From: Mucilaginibacter aurantiaciroseus | GTDB taxonomy: Bacteria; Bacteroidota; Bacteroidia; Sphingobacteriales; Sphingobacteriaceae | Length of the DNA: 64,000 nt | Assembly (NCBI RefSeq): GCF_024055595.1 | Contig: NZ_JAMXOF010000001.1 | Coordinates: forward strand, 744,001-808,000 | Direction: 5' to 3' | In this document: piece by piece, positions 44,655-54,085 of the stretch | Layout of the letters: each line of letters opens with the position of its first letter | Position numbering within the stretch: position 1 is the first letter of the stretch | Translations under genes and position numbers: made by a program | Notes under the pieces: generated by a model | What the model was told of the DNA's origin: nothing | The model's database searches: none | The model's input: the letters and a program-made list of their open reading frames with translations, nothing else

Positions 44655-46079
44655 TTACACCAACGTTTTCTTCCACTTTCCTTTTTTAAATAGGAGATAA
44701 GCGGCTATTGTTAACCCAATTTCGGCAACGGGTATAGCTATAAAAACGCCTTTAGGCCCCATTTCAAAATACTTGGACAATAGATAAGCAAAAGGGATTT
44801 GGAATAACCAGAATGTACAGAAGTTAATCTTGGTGGGTGTCCAGGTGTCGCCGGCGCCGTTAAAGGCACTGGTAAATACCATCCCCATACCAAAAATAAT
44901 AAAGCCCCCGCTTAAAATCTGCAACGATTGGGTAGCTACCTTTTTTACAGCTAAATCATCGGTAAAAAACGATGCGAATAAATGGCCGCATGTTAAAAAC
45001 AAGATGCTCACTATCCCCAAAAAAACAACTGTGTATTTGATGGTTTGATAAACGGATTGCTCGGCCCTGTCTACCCGGCCTGCGCCAAGGTTTTGCCCCA
45101 CCAGTGTAGCAGCGGCATTACTAAGCCCCCAGGCGGGCAGTAAAAAGAACATCATTAACCGCAACGAAGTTTGATACCCTGCCGAAGCCTGGTCGCCGCC
45201 TGTGGTAGCAACCAGCTGCGCTAAAAAGATCCAACTGCAACTGGCTATTACAAATTGTAGGATGCCCGGTGCCGCCACTTTGATGATGGCTTTGATCTGC
45301 AGCCAATCGGGTATAAAATAGCTTAAGCGTACTATTAATGCATTTTTGTTATTAAACAAATTATAAACCTGGTACGAAACCCCAAGCCCGCGACCAATAG
45401 TGGTAGCTATAGCAGCCCCGGTTAAACCAAAGGCAGGGATAGGGCCAAGGCCCCTGATAAATATGGGGCATAAAATAATGTTGGCGATATTGGCTATCCA
45501 AAGGCTGCGCATGGCAACGGCTGCGTTCCCTGCACCTCTAAATATCCCGTTTATCAAAAATAGCAATACAATAATGAGGCTGCCACCCATCATAATTTGA
45601 ACGAAGCGAGTGCCATGGTTTGCCGTTTCTGTTGATGCGCCCATTAATAGGAGCAAGTCGCGGGCGTGGAGCAAACCGGCAATGCTGATGGCTACATTTA
45701 TAAATACAGCTATAACAATGGTTTGCATCCCCACTTTCGAGGCCGCCTCCGGGTTTTTCTCGCCAATACGGCGGGCAACAACCGCGGTGGCAGCCATGCT
45801 TAAACCTATAGCAAGTGAATATATCACCGTAAGCACAGATTCTGTTAAACCAACAGTTTGGATAGCGTGGCTGCTATTTTCCAGGTGACCTACAAAATAC
45901 AGATCTACCAATGCGAAAACCGATTCCATTGCCATCTCCAGCATCATGGGTATTGCTAACAATACAATAGCCCGTTTGATGCTGATAGCGGTAAGATCCA
46001 CATGGTCGCCCTTTAAAGATTGTTTTAAAACGCTGAAAAATGAATATACTTTGCTTGGGGACTTGGCGGCTTGTGACAT
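44655..46079 (-). CDS. MATE-family efflux transporter
   Basis: 474 residues, twelve helices. After a cytosolic N-terminus come AIVLLAIPMMLEMAMESVFA and LVDLYFVGHL (the MATE D-x-FVG signature); the second repeat has LVGQNLGAGRVDRAE, another MATE hallmark. It exports organic cations or drugs using Na+ or H+ gradients. Possible -7 element TATTTTTG lies on the minus strand at 46107-46100, 21 nt before the ATG. Confidence 0.92.
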   Translation of the reverse strand: MSQAAKSPSKVYSFFSVLKQSLKGDHVDLTAISIKRAIVLLAIPMMLEMAMESVFALVDLYFVGHLENSSHAIQTVGLTESVLTVIYSLAIGLSMAATAVVARRIGEKNPEAASKVGMQTIVIAVFINVAISIAGLLHARDLLLLMGASTETANHGTRFVQIMMGGSLIIVLLFLINGIFRGAGNAAVAMRSLWIANIANIILCPIFIRGLGPIPAFGLTGAAIATTIGRGLGVSYQVYNLFNNKNALIVRLSYFIPDWLQIKAIIKVAAPGILQFVIASCSWIFLAQLVATTGGDQASAGYQTSLRLMMFFLLPAWGLSNAAATLVGQNLGAGRVDRAEQSVYQTIKYTVVFLGIVSILFLTCGHLFASFFTDDLAVKKVATQSLQILSGGFIIFGMGMVFTSAFNGAGDTWTPTKINFCTFWLFQIPFAYLLSKYFEMGPKGVFIAIPVAEIGLTIAAYLLFKKGKWKKTLV

Positions 46080-46509
46080 AAAGGTTAAATTAACAGGCGC
46101 AAAAATATACAGCCTATACGTAATAATGTATTAAATAGTAACTCATACAAAGTTATTTGTAATGCCGTTATTTGCTACTGTGTAAAAATGCCATAAGTAG
46201 GGGCAATTGCGACAAGATTTATAATTTACCTTACTGAGGTTTTGTATTAGGGAGTGCAGTGGAATGCACACAGTGTGTGGCGGCCTGTTACGGGGCAGGC
46301 GGGGACTTGCAGCGTAAAGCCCGATCGAAGGGAACGCTATGGTCAATAAAAACCTTGCTTATGAGATGCCGAAACAAGTTCGGTATAACGGTTTGCTGAG
46401 TTATTAAAACCACTCACCAACCTCTCAAAAATCATTTTTACTTTTCAATTAAAACCGTATCTTTGCACCCAATTAATTAAGTTATTAACGCTTTAATATT
46501 ATTCACGTA
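46080..46509. other. Spacer with a G/C-rich stacked-hairpin block
   Basis: No ORF. From 46250 to 46340 the sequence is unusually G/C rich and folds into consecutive hairpins: GTGCA/TGCAC (46254-46269), CACACA-G-TGTGTG (46267-46279), GCCTG/CAGGC (46283-46300) and GCGT/ACGC (46312-46337). A further palindrome ATGCCGAA-ACAAG-TTCGGTAT is at 46366-46386. It could be an interspersed repeat or a structured RNA. Confidence 0.4.
46458..46465 (+). promoter_or_regulatory. TAnnTTTG -7 element of rpsO
   Basis: TATCTTTG followed by a leader of about 38 nt to the rpsO ATG at 46510. No clear -33 TTG. Confidence 0.45.
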
Positions 46510-46788
46510 ATGTATTTAGGTAAAGAAGCAAAGGCAGAGATCTTTGCAAAACATGGTAAAAATGTAACCGACACAGGTTCAACCGAAGGTCAGGTAGCAT
46601 TATTCACTTACCGCATCGCGCATTTAACCGGTCACTTGAAAAAGAACAAACATGATTTTTCAACCCAGTTATCGCTTCAAAAATTAGTAGGTAAACGCCG
46701 CGGTTTGTTGGCATACCTGTTCAAAAAAGACATTGAAAGATATCGTGCCATCATCAAAGCGTTAGCGCTAAGGGATATCATCAAATAA
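46510..46788 (+). CDS. rpsO: 30S ribosomal protein S15
   Basis: 92 residues, the usual length. Contains the conserved TGSTEGQVALFTYRIAHLTG and KKNKHDFSTQLSLQKLVGKR blocks. It binds the 16S rRNA central domain early in 30S assembly. As in many bacteria it precedes pnp, but here a terminator hairpin stands between them, so pnp is mostly transcribed separately or by read-through. Confidence 0.98.
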   Translation: MYLGKEAKAEIFAKHGKNVTDTGSTEGQVALFTYRIAHLTGHLKKNKHDFSTQLSLQKLVGKRRGLLAYLFKKDIERYRAIIKALALRDIIK

Positions 46789-46805
46789 CTTTTCTTATTT
46801 TTTTT

Positions 46806-46842
46806 AAAAAAGCCGTCCGCATTTGCAGGATGGCTTTTTTAC
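46806..46842 (+). terminator. Terminator between rpsO and pnp
   Basis: AAAAAAGCCGTCC (46806-46818) pairs with GGATGGCTTTTTT (46828-46840), one G-T pair and a 9-nt loop, ending in a T-run. Confidence 0.8.
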
Positions 46843-46917
46843 TTTTGAAACTATTATACACACACATAAAAACCGGTGCGCTCCGAAAGATGAAAAGCGT
46901 ACCACAAAACAAACAAG

Positions 46918-49056
46918 ATGAGTTTAAACGTAATTAAAAAGGTTATTGATTTAGGTGACGGCCGCACCATTGAGATCGAAACCGGTAAACTGGCCAAACA
47001 AGCCGATGGCTCTGTAGTAATTAAAATGGGTGATACCATGTTATTAGCTACGGTAGTATCATCGCAGGAAGCAAAAGAAGGTATCGATTTTTTACCTCTT
47101 TCTGTTGATTACCAAGAAAAATACGCTGCCACGGGTCGTATCCCGGGTGGTTTTTTACGCCGCGAAGCACGTTTGTCAGACTATGAGGTTTTGATCTCTC
47201 GTTTGGTTGACCGCGCATTGCGCCCAATGTTCCCGGATGATTATCATGCGGATACACAGGTAATGATATCATTGATATCTGCCGATAAAGATATTATGCC
47301 GGATTGCCTTGCAGGTTTAGCTGCTTCTGCCGCCTTAGCTTGTTCAGACATTCCATTTAATGGCCCTATATCTGAAGTACGTGTTGCTAAAGTGGATGGT
47401 AAACTAATTATTAACCCAACTTTAACCCAGTTACAGACTGCAACTTTAGAGTTTATTGTTGCCGGTAGCGAGCACGATATCAACATGGTTGAAGGCGAAT
47501 CTGCAGAGATACAGGAAGCCGAATTGGTTGAAGCTATTAAATTTGCACACATTGCTATCAAAGTACAATGTTTAGCGCAAAAAGAATTAACTGCCGAGCT
47601 TAACAAAACTGTTAAACGCGTTTACAACCATGAGCACAGTAACGACGAGCTTGAAAAAGCCATCTATGCCGCTACTTATGACCAGGTTTACGCTATTGCA
47701 GGTGCGGCATCAGGTAAAGATGAGCGTACCGCTAAGTTTAAAGAAGTTAGAGATGCTTACATCGCTACTTTAGGCGAGATTGATGATATCACTAAATCAT
47801 TAGCTAAAAAATACTACCACGATGTGGAATATGATGCTATCCGTAACCTTGTATTAGACGAAGGCAAACGTTTAGATGGCCGTACTACTACCCAGATTCG
47901 CCCTATATGGAGCGAAGTTGGTTACTTACCATCTGCTCACGGTTCTGCTGTATTCACCCGTGGCGAAACACAATCATTAACCACCGTTACTTTAGGTGCT
48001 AAGGATGATGAGCAAATGATTGATGGCGCTTTCATCAATGGTTACCAAAAATTCCTGTTACACTATAATTTCCCTGGTTTTTCAACCGGTGAGGTTCGCC
48101 CTAACAGGGGTGCAGGCCGCCGCGAAATCGGGCACGGTAACTTAGCTATGCGTTCGTTAAAACGTGTTTTACCTGCCGAGGCAGAAAACCCATATACTAT
48201 TCGTATCGTTTCTGATATTTTAGAATCTAACGGTTCATCATCAATGGCTACGGTTTGTGCCGGTACATTGGCTTTGATGGATGCAGGTATCAAGATCAGC
48301 AACCCGGTATCTGGTATTGCAATGGGATTGATCACTAACGAAATGGGGACTAAATATGCTATCCTTTCTGACATTTTGGGTGATGAAGATCACTTAGGTG
48401 ATATGGACTTTAAAGTAACAGGTACTAAAAACGGTATTGTTGCTGTACAAATGGACTTGAAGATAAACGGTTTATCATACGAAGTTTTAACCAATGCGTT
48501 AAACCAGGCTAAAGATGGCCGTTTACATATTCTTGGCGAAATGGCCAAAACGCTTACTGCACCACGTGAGGACTACAAACCACACGCTCCGCGTATTGTA
48601 ATGATCAAGATAGACAAGGAATTTATTGGCGCGGTTATTGGCCCCGGCGGTAAAATTATCCAGGAAATGCAGCGCGAAACAGGTGCTACTATCTCTATCG
48701 AAGAAAAAGACGGACAAGGTATTGTTCAGATCTTTGGTGATAACAAGGACGCTATCGACGCGGCTTTATCACGTATCCGCGCTATTGCTTCTAAACCGGA
48801 AGTTGGCGAGATCTACGAAGGTAAAGTGAAATCAATTATGCCGTTTGGTGCATTTGTTGAGATTATGCCGGGTAAAGATGGTTTGTTACACATATCTGAA
48901 ATTGACCACCGCCGTATCGAGACCATGGATGGTATCTTTAACGTTGGCGACGAAGTACGTGTTAAACTACTTGATGTTGATAAGCAAGGTAAATTGAAAC
49001 TATCGCGCAAGGCTTTATTGCCCCGCCCGGATAGCAAGCCTACTGATAACAACTAA
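46918..49056 (+). CDS. pnp: Polyribonucleotide nucleotidyltransferase (PNPase)
   Basis: 712 residues. Two RNase PH-like domains (about 10-145 and 315-545: [20 protein letters not shown] with the phosphate-binding residues), a helical linker between them, a KH domain (about 558-618: [16 protein letters not shown]) and an S1 domain (about 625-695: [20 protein letters not shown]). It degrades RNA 3' to 5' by phosphorolysis and forms a trimer. The order rpsO-pnp is the classical one. Confidence 0.98.
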   Translation: MSLNVIKKVIDLGDGRTIEIETGKLAKQADGSVVIKMGDTMLLATVVSSQEAKEGIDFLPLSVDYQEKYAATGRIPGGFLRREARLSDYEVLISRLVDRALRPMFPDDYHADTQVMISLISADKDIMPDCLAGLAASAALACSDIPFNGPISEVRVAKVDGKLIINPTLTQLQTATLEFIVAGSEHDINMVEGESAEIQEAELVEAIKFAHIAIKVQCLAQKELTAELNKTVKRVYNHEHSNDELEKAIYAATYDQVYAIAGAASGKDERTAKFKEVRDAYIATLGEIDDITKSLAKKYYHDVEYDAIRNLVLDEGKRLDGRTTTQIRPIWSEVGYLPSAHGSAVFTRGETQSLTTVTLGAKDDEQMIDGAFINGYQKFLLHYNFPGFSTGEVRPNRGAGRREIGHGNLAMRSLKRVLPAEAENPYTIRIVSDILESNGSSSMATVCAGTLALMDAGIKISNPVSGIAMGLITNEMGTKYAILSDILGDEDHLGDMDFKVTGTKNGIVAVQMDLKINGLSYEVLTNALNQAKDGRLHILGEMAKTLTAPREDYKPHAPRIVMIKIDKEFIGAVIGPGGKIIQEMQRETGATISIEEKDGQGIVQIFGDNKDAIDAALSRIRAIASKPEVGEIYEGKVKSIMPFGAFVEIMPGKDGLLHISEIDHRRIETMDGIFNVGDEVRVKLLDVDKQGKLKLSRKALLPRPDSKPTDNN

Positions 49057-49076
49057 TCAGACTTTTTTTTTATAAT

Positions 49077-49103
49077 GCAAAACCCTCTAAAAGAGGGTTT
49101 TGC
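49077..49103. terminator. Terminator after pnp
   Basis: Perfect 12-bp stem GCAAAACCCTCT / AGAGGGTTTTGC with a 3-nt loop; T-rich sequence on both sides. Confidence 0.85.
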
Positions 49104-49205
49104 TATTTAGTCCGAAAAATATTAAAATATTAAAAACAAGTTGTAGCCTTTTGTTGTCTAGATAAGTTAAGAATAGAAAGTTTAGAGAAACACAAAAGCC
49201 GGTCC

Positions 49206-49213
49206 TAATTTTG
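49206..49213 (+). promoter_or_regulatory. TAnnTTTG element next to a start codon
   Basis: TAATTTTG ends 3 nt before the ATG at 49217. If used, the transcript would start at or just inside the start codon. Confidence 0.3.
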
Positions 49214-49216
49214 CAA

Positions 49217-49486
49217 ATGACATCTTCCACCAACGATCCTTTAGATTTTCTCAATAACTCTCATGGGATACAGACCGGTGCGCAAACTGATCTGATCCAA
49301 AAGTTATTGTACGAAATTATTAGGGTTAAAGAGCTTATTACCCTTTACGATTCCATTACAAATGGCGCAGGGCAGCTCGGCTCATCCATTTTGAATGAGT
49401 TGGTTACCGAAGCTTACAACTCCCTTGTGAACTACGATACCGTATTAATGAAAAAGTATTACGATCTGCTGCTCAACTGCGATTGA
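49217..49486 (+). CDS. Small cytosolic protein of unknown function
   Basis: 89 residues from the ATG at 49217 (MTSSTNDPLDFLNN); an in-frame TTG at 49211 overlaps the -7 element. Mostly helical: QTDLIQKLLYEIIRVKELIT, then a second helix ILNELVTEAYNSLVNYDTVL. No signal peptide and no family that I recognise. Convergent with the uridine kinase gene. Confidence 0.6.
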   Translation: MTSSTNDPLDFLNNSHGIQTGAQTDLIQKLLYEIIRVKELITLYDSITNGAGQLGSSILNELVTEAYNSLVNYDTVLMKKYYDLLLNCD

Positions 49487-49527
49487 TACTTAACTTAGAT
49501 TACAGAATTTAGATTTTACTTTTCGAT

Positions 49528-50163
49528 TTAGCTTAAAACCTTATCACGCAGTTCCTGCGAGATCTCGTCCGTTATTTTAATGATATCAGCCGCTTCCTGG
49601 GTGTTGTTAATAATGATCTTATTGCAGATATCTCTGTAGGGTAACAGGTATTCTTTATAAGCCGGTAAAACGTGGTTTACCCATTTATAGTATGCGTCTT
49701 CGTTAGAGTAGCCTCGTTCTTCCAGGTCGCGCTTTAGGCGGCGCTGCAGGGCTATGTGTTCCTCGGCCTCAATAAATATGGTCATATCAAGTACATCCTT
49801 AATTTTGCCGAAGTGCATGATAAAAAGGCCTTCCACAATAATAATAGGTGCGGGTTTTATCTCCAGCATTTTGGGGATAGCGTCAGGGTTATTAAAAGTG
49901 TACTCCTGCTTCATAAATGATTCGCCCTTCAATAGCTTGAAAATATCATTTTCAAAGTGGTCATGATCTATAGTTGATGGTAAATCGAAGTTATAATCAC
50001 GGTTCTCCAGTTTGGTCATATTATGCGCCACGGGGAAGTAGTAATCATCTTGCGATACCAGGCAAACCTCGTCATCGCTGAAGTGTTCCAGGAAGGATTT
50101 TAAAAAGAAGGTTTTACCAGATCCGCTGCCACCGGCAACGCCAATTACATAAGGTTTATTCAT
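49528..50163 (-). CDS. udk: Uridine kinase family protein
   Basis: 211 residues. P-loop GGSGSGKT (11-18), substrate region SQDDYYFPV, DLPSTIDHDHFENDIFKLLK, IIIVEGLFIM and the lid RRLKRDLEERG. It phosphorylates uridine and cytidine for pyrimidine salvage; the Bacteroidota branch is somewhat divergent from E. coli Udk, so specificity is inferred. Its ATG overlaps the stop of the LysM gene by 8 nt, so the two are coupled. Confidence 0.88.
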   Translation of the reverse strand: MNKPYVIGVAGGSGSGKTFFLKSFLEHFSDDEVCLVSQDDYYFPVAHNMTKLENRDYNFDLPSTIDHDHFENDIFKLLKGESFMKQEYTFNNPDAIPKMLEIKPAPIIIVEGLFIMHFGKIKDVLDMTIFIEAEEHIALQRRLKRDLEERGYSNEDAYYKWVNHVLPAYKEYLLPYRDICNKIIINNTQEAADIIKITDEISQELRDKVLS

Positions 50164-51166
50164 TAGGTGTACCGTAGCTGATATTTACATGAAAACGTTT
50201 GTCAAGCGCGCCTAATGCTTCAGCAACATTTTTGGTCATCACTACTACCGCGTCTTTGGTAGATTGGCTATCTGTAAAGCGGCCAACTACTTTAGCAAAG
50301 GTGGTGCGGTTATTCATTGGGTTGGTTATGCGCATAACGGTGCCTATAGGGGCTGTGCGGTGTAAAACCAGTTTCTTATTAGGGTCAAGGCTGGCGTCAT
50401 CTATCCAGGTGGCTACGCCTTTTTCGTTTTTTTCGAACAGGCCGTATTTGTTACTACCCGGTTTGTGCGTTGCGCTATCGATAGCAGAAGCAACGTAAGT
50501 TGAATCGCGTTTAACGGTATCAACATGGGCGTCAGTTGCAACAACAGGCTGCACTTGCGGAGCGGCGGTTGTGCCATTGGGTACGATCAAAACCTGTCTG
50601 GGTGATAGCGTAGTAGATTTTAATTTGTTTAGGGTGGTAAGCGCTTCAACGGTTGTATTGAAACGCTTGGCTATAGAATACAAGGTTTCATGCGCCGATA
50701 CTTTATATTCTTGTGTGCCCGGGGTTGTAGCAGGCGCTTGAACGGCTTTCTGCTCGTCTTTTTGAACCGTTTGTTGTTGGGTTAAAACGGGCGTTTTAGC
50801 AGGTGCCGGCTCTACCGGTTTGGTGGCAACCGGTGCTTGTTGTACCGGTTTGGTTTGCGGCTGCACTACGGGGGCTTGCGCTATAATTACAGGCTTGGTT
50901 GTTTCCATGATAGAACGCTCGGTAGGTACTTTAATGATCTGGCCAATTTGCATTTTGGCATTATTATTAAACGTTTGGATAACCTTTGGGCTAACACCAT
51001 ACTTACGGCCAAGCAAGTAGTAATTATCTTTAGGATCGAGCTTATGCAGGATAACTTTTTTACCATTCAGGTTCTCAACACCAACAGAATCGGGCAGGGC
51101 TGATGCAAATAATGTAGAGCTTATGCTGAGCAGAACGGTGGATAATAGTAGTATTTTAAATTTCAT
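50156..51166 (-). CDS. Secreted LysM protein with RlpA-like C-terminal domain
   Basis: 336 residues with a signal peptide (cut near FASALP). Two LysM domains: about 35-82 (DNYYLLGRKYGVSPKVIQTF) and about 152-198 (VSAHETLYSIAKRFNTTVEA), separated by a Pro/Gln/Val-rich linker. The C-terminal part (about 238-330: HRTAPIGTVMRITNPMNNRT and TFAKVVGRF) is a double-psi beta-barrel like RlpA, but I do not see the full catalytic set. It binds peptidoglycan in the periplasm, maybe cutting or guiding it. Confidence 0.88.
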   Translation of the reverse strand: MKFKILLLSTVLLSISSTLFASALPDSVGVENLNGKKVILHKLDPKDNYYLLGRKYGVSPKVIQTFNNNAKMQIGQIIKVPTERSIMETTKPVIIAQAPVVQPQTKPVQQAPVATKPVEPAPAKTPVLTQQQTVQKDEQKAVQAPATTPGTQEYKVSAHETLYSIAKRFNTTVEALTTLNKLKSTTLSPRQVLIVPNGTTAAPQVQPVVATDAHVDTVKRDSTYVASAIDSATHKPGSNKYGLFEKNEKGVATWIDDASLDPNKKLVLHRTAPIGTVMRITNPMNNRTTFAKVVGRFTDSQSTKDAVVVMTKNVAEALGALDKRFHVNISYGTPNE

Positions 51167-51187
51167 AATAAATTCTTATTCAGTAAT

Positions 51188-51949
51188 TTATATTTTTAAA
51201 ACCTTTATTTCGGCCTTTTTTTTTATATAAACCAGTGCGTTTTTATGTAATACAAACGCCTCGGGTTGTAATTTTTGTATATCCTGGTTCAATAAATCGT
51301 GGTAAACTACATCAGTACCATCCATAATATACAGGTGCTGTTGTAAAGCCCTGTTTTTTAAAGTGTGCAAAGATACAATTCTGTAAGTATTATGGTTTAG
51401 GTAATGCACCATATTTCCGTAAGGCTCATCGGGCAAAGTGCCCGGAACCATGTCTGCGGGGGGTATCATTACAGGTACGACTATATTATTCTCTAAAGGT
51501 TTATCCTTAGTTACATCATAGGGCCTTACAATTTGCCCGGTAAGCACATCTATCAGTGTCAATTTTTTTGGCTGGAAGCTGGTATTATAAACAACCGGCC
51601 CATTGGTAGAAAGATGATCGAACGCTAAACTGTAGTTACTCCAAAGTTCTTTTGAAGTGGTGGCGTCAATGGCAATAATGGATTTGTGCTCGGGGCCGCT
51701 TTCGTGTTTGTAGTAGTGTAAAAGTATCACGCTATTATAAACAGCTTCAATACCGGTGAGCCAGCGCTCGGGTAGGGTAAAGGAGGTAAAATGCACTTCG
51801 CCGGATTCTAAATTAAGCGATGCGAAGCTCGTTTGCTTATCCGTTTCGTTACGGATCTCAATGGCCATAGTATCTGTTAACCCATCAATTTGCAGGCGCC
51901 AAATGGAGCCATTTAGGGCTTGGGAGATAAATGGTTGTAGCATTGTCAT
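51188..51949 (-). CDS. DUF4905 cytosolic protein
   Basis: 253 residues without signal peptide. Pattern of repeated beta-strand pairs (DGLTDTMAIEIRNE, FTLPERWLTGIEAVYNSVIL, SIIAIDATTSKELWSNYSLA) suggests a propeller-like or PQQ-like fold; it fits DUF4905 as known in Bacteroidota. Ends 21 nt before the LysM gene, same direction, so LysM and uridine kinase may be cotranscribed with it. Function unknown. Confidence 0.72.
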   Translation of the reverse strand: MTMLQPFISQALNGSIWRLQIDGLTDTMAIEIRNETDKQTSFASLNLESGEVHFTSFTLPERWLTGIEAVYNSVILLHYYKHESGPEHKSIIAIDATTSKELWSNYSLAFDHLSTNGPVVYNTSFQPKKLTLIDVLTGQIVRPYDVTKDKPLENNIVVPVMIPPADMVPGTLPDEPYGNMVHYLNHNTYRIVSLHTLKNRALQQHLYIMDGTDVVYHDLLNQDIQKLQPEAFVLHKNALVYIKKKAEIKVLKI

Positions 51950-52044
51950 TAAGTGTGCAAATATGGCTATTTATATCAAAACATATTAACTTTTGGAAAC
52001 AAAGACCGCTAAAAAACTGTTATCATAACAAAAACTAACACATC

Positions 52045-52524
52045 ATGGACGCTGAAAAAATAAGCTTAGAAGAAAAAAAAGTAAAACCAGTAGTTGACCA
52101 CTTGAACGACTTGCTTGCCAATTACCATATCCACTACCAAAAATTACGGGGTTGCCATTGGAACGTTAAAGGCAAAAGCTTTTTTACACTGCACGTTAAG
52201 TTTGAAGAACTTTATACCGTAGCCCTAACCACTATTGATGAACTGGCGGAGCGGATCCTTACTTTAGGCAAGCCACCATATAGCACGTTTAATGATTATA
52301 TCTCTCAATCAACCCTTAAAGAGATTCAAACCATCGGCTTAGAAGATACCGATATGATTAAAGCCCTCATTGAGGATATGGCTGCCCTGATAGAAATGGA
52401 ACGCCAAATTTTAGATATTACCGCTGATGCAGGCGATGATGGTACCAATGATATGGTGAATCGCTTTATGCAATTTAAAGAGAAAAACACCTGGATGCTA
52501 AGGTCTTTCGTTAATGAAGATTAG
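52045..52524 (+). CDS. dps: Dps-type ferritin (DNA protection during starvation)
   Basis: 159 residues, four-helix bundle. The ferroxidase residues at the dimer interface are all present with the spacing of Listeria Dps: His38 (GCHWNV), His50 (FTLHVKFEE), Asp65 and Glu69 (TIDELAERI). Oxidises Fe(II) with peroxide, stores iron in a dodecamer and shields DNA. It is monocistronic with its own terminator. It complements the iron-uptake operon at the left end functionally only. Confidence 0.95.
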   Translation: MDAEKISLEEKKVKPVVDHLNDLLANYHIHYQKLRGCHWNVKGKSFFTLHVKFEELYTVALTTIDELAERILTLGKPPYSTFNDYISQSTLKEIQTIGLEDTDMIKALIEDMAALIEMERQILDITADAGDDGTNDMVNRFMQFKEKNTWMLRSFVNED

Positions 52525-52551
52525 AGATTAGCTCTAATTCAATGAATAACA

Positions 52552-52584
52552 AAAAAGGCGATGAGTAAAACTCATCGCCTTTTT
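52552..52584. terminator. Bidirectional terminator between convergent genes
   Basis: 15-bp stem AAAAAGGCGATGAGT / ACTCATCGCCTTTTT with a 3-nt loop. A-run before and T-run after the stem serve both dps (+) and the FadL-like gene (-). Confidence 0.9.
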
Positions 52585-52607
52585 GAATTTAACTAATCCC
52601 TAACCTC

Positions 52608-54059
52608 TTAGAATCGATATCCCAAAGTTAAGTAACCATTATTAGCGGTATTCCTTAACATGGCTGCAGGGCTGCCCGCGCCAATATCATATGGGAACAG
52701 GTTTTGTGTGCCGGTAGAGTGTGCGTAGGTAGCATCAACATAGTATGCACCAAAGCGCAGGCCTATGCCACCGCTTGTGGTTTTAATATCGCTGCCGTTG
52801 CTTTTACGGGCATCACCCTGTATGCCGTAACCACCACGTAGTAAAAAGAAACTGGTTATACGGGCTTCTGCACCAATATGCGCATTAACGGCCGATTTGT
52901 ATAACCCTTTTATCTCAGGGTTATCTTTGCGGTCCGCATTGTAGTTGTCATTGCTGCTTAAGTGCGTAGTACTATAATCAACATACTCCACATCACCGGT
53001 TATAAAACCAAATTTTTTGATGAATACAGACGCGCCGCCTGCCAGTTTTAATGGTGTACGCAGGTTATAATTTAATTGATAATCTTGAGATTGGTTGGCA
53101 AGATTATTGCCATTGGCTATGCGGTTTGCAAGCGCTTCGTTAAACGTATCATCAATATTATAAAAAGTAGGAGAGGTGAATGTTGCGCCCAAACGTACTG
53201 CTTCAACAGGTTTGTAAATAACACCAAGTTTAGCACTGAAACCAGTACCCCTCGTAATTTGATTTTGGACGTAATCTGAACTGTAAGCTTGATTGATAGC
53301 GCCAGCATTTGCTGTAGCTAATGTGCCGTCTTCAAAAAACGCGTTAGACGAATTGTAGCTTATATCGGTAAAGCTTAATGACAAACCTAAATAAAGCTTA
53401 TTACTGTAATTGCCTCCTAACGAAAAATCAACGGCAGATTGGCTTCCTCTCCTGTTAATAACAGCAGCCTGTTTGGTGCCTGGCAAGGAGTTACTGTTTA
53501 ATTGCGAGTTTATTAAATATTGTTCAAAAGCCCACCCTCCTAAACTGCCCTCATCAGTGCCAAATTGTTTGGCTTGGCTTGAGTAGTAATCGTTTATTGA
53601 ATTAGCATTATTTGTACCGCCGTAGTTTATATTTTGATTAAAATCGTTTGTTCGGCTAAAGCCAATACCATAGTTAACACTTAACCAGCCTTTGTTTTTA
53701 TCGGCACCGGCCGGTTTGGTTAGCTGATTGTAAATTACAATTGCCGCGTTATTCAAATTAACCTTATTGATGGTAGCAGAACTTGACTGGCCCAGATAGC
53801 TCGAATTTGATTTGTTATTGCTATACTCTGGTGTAATGCTAAACTCCGAGCGGGTAAAAAAACCGAGGCCGGCAGGGTTACCGCTAACGTTGCTCAGATC
53901 GCCGCCAACGGCAGTACCTGCGCCCCCAACTGCTTTAATACGCGATGTTGTACCCGTTGTAGTTTGCGAAAACCTTATGGCATCCTGGGAGTATTGGGCA
54001 AAAGTATTTTGGGTAAATGCTACTATAGCAATTACACTTAGTACATATTTAAATTTCAT
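52608..54059 (-). CDS. OmpP1/FadL-family outer-membrane protein
   Basis: 483 residues with a signal peptide (MKFKYVLSVIAIVAFTQNTF, AQ). N-terminal hatch-like block RIKAVGGAGTAVGGDLSNVS, GNPAGLGF is the FadL-family signature (NPAGL). The barrel ends YLTLGYRF, terminal Phe. It moves hydrophobic compounds over the outer membrane; some annotations call such proteins hemin receptors, without good proof. The next gene upstream is the Gly-rich lipoprotein, 27 nt away, so an operon is possible. Confidence 0.88.
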   Translation of the reverse strand: MKFKYVLSVIAIVAFTQNTFAQYSQDAIRFSQTTTGTTSRIKAVGGAGTAVGGDLSNVSGNPAGLGFFTRSEFSITPEYSNNKSNSSYLGQSSSATINKVNLNNAAIVIYNQLTKPAGADKNKGWLSVNYGIGFSRTNDFNQNINYGGTNNANSINDYYSSQAKQFGTDEGSLGGWAFEQYLINSQLNSNSLPGTKQAAVINRRGSQSAVDFSLGGNYSNKLYLGLSLSFTDISYNSSNAFFEDGTLATANAGAINQAYSSDYVQNQITRGTGFSAKLGVIYKPVEAVRLGATFTSPTFYNIDDTFNEALANRIANGNNLANQSQDYQLNYNLRTPLKLAGGASVFIKKFGFITGDVEYVDYSTTHLSSNDNYNADRKDNPEIKGLYKSAVNAHIGAEARITSFFLLRGGYGIQGDARKSNGSDIKTTSGGIGLRFGAYYVDATYAHSTGTQNLFPYDIGAGSPAAMLRNTANNGYLTLGYRF

Positions 54060-54085
54060 AAAATGAGTTAGGTTGATGTTAATAC

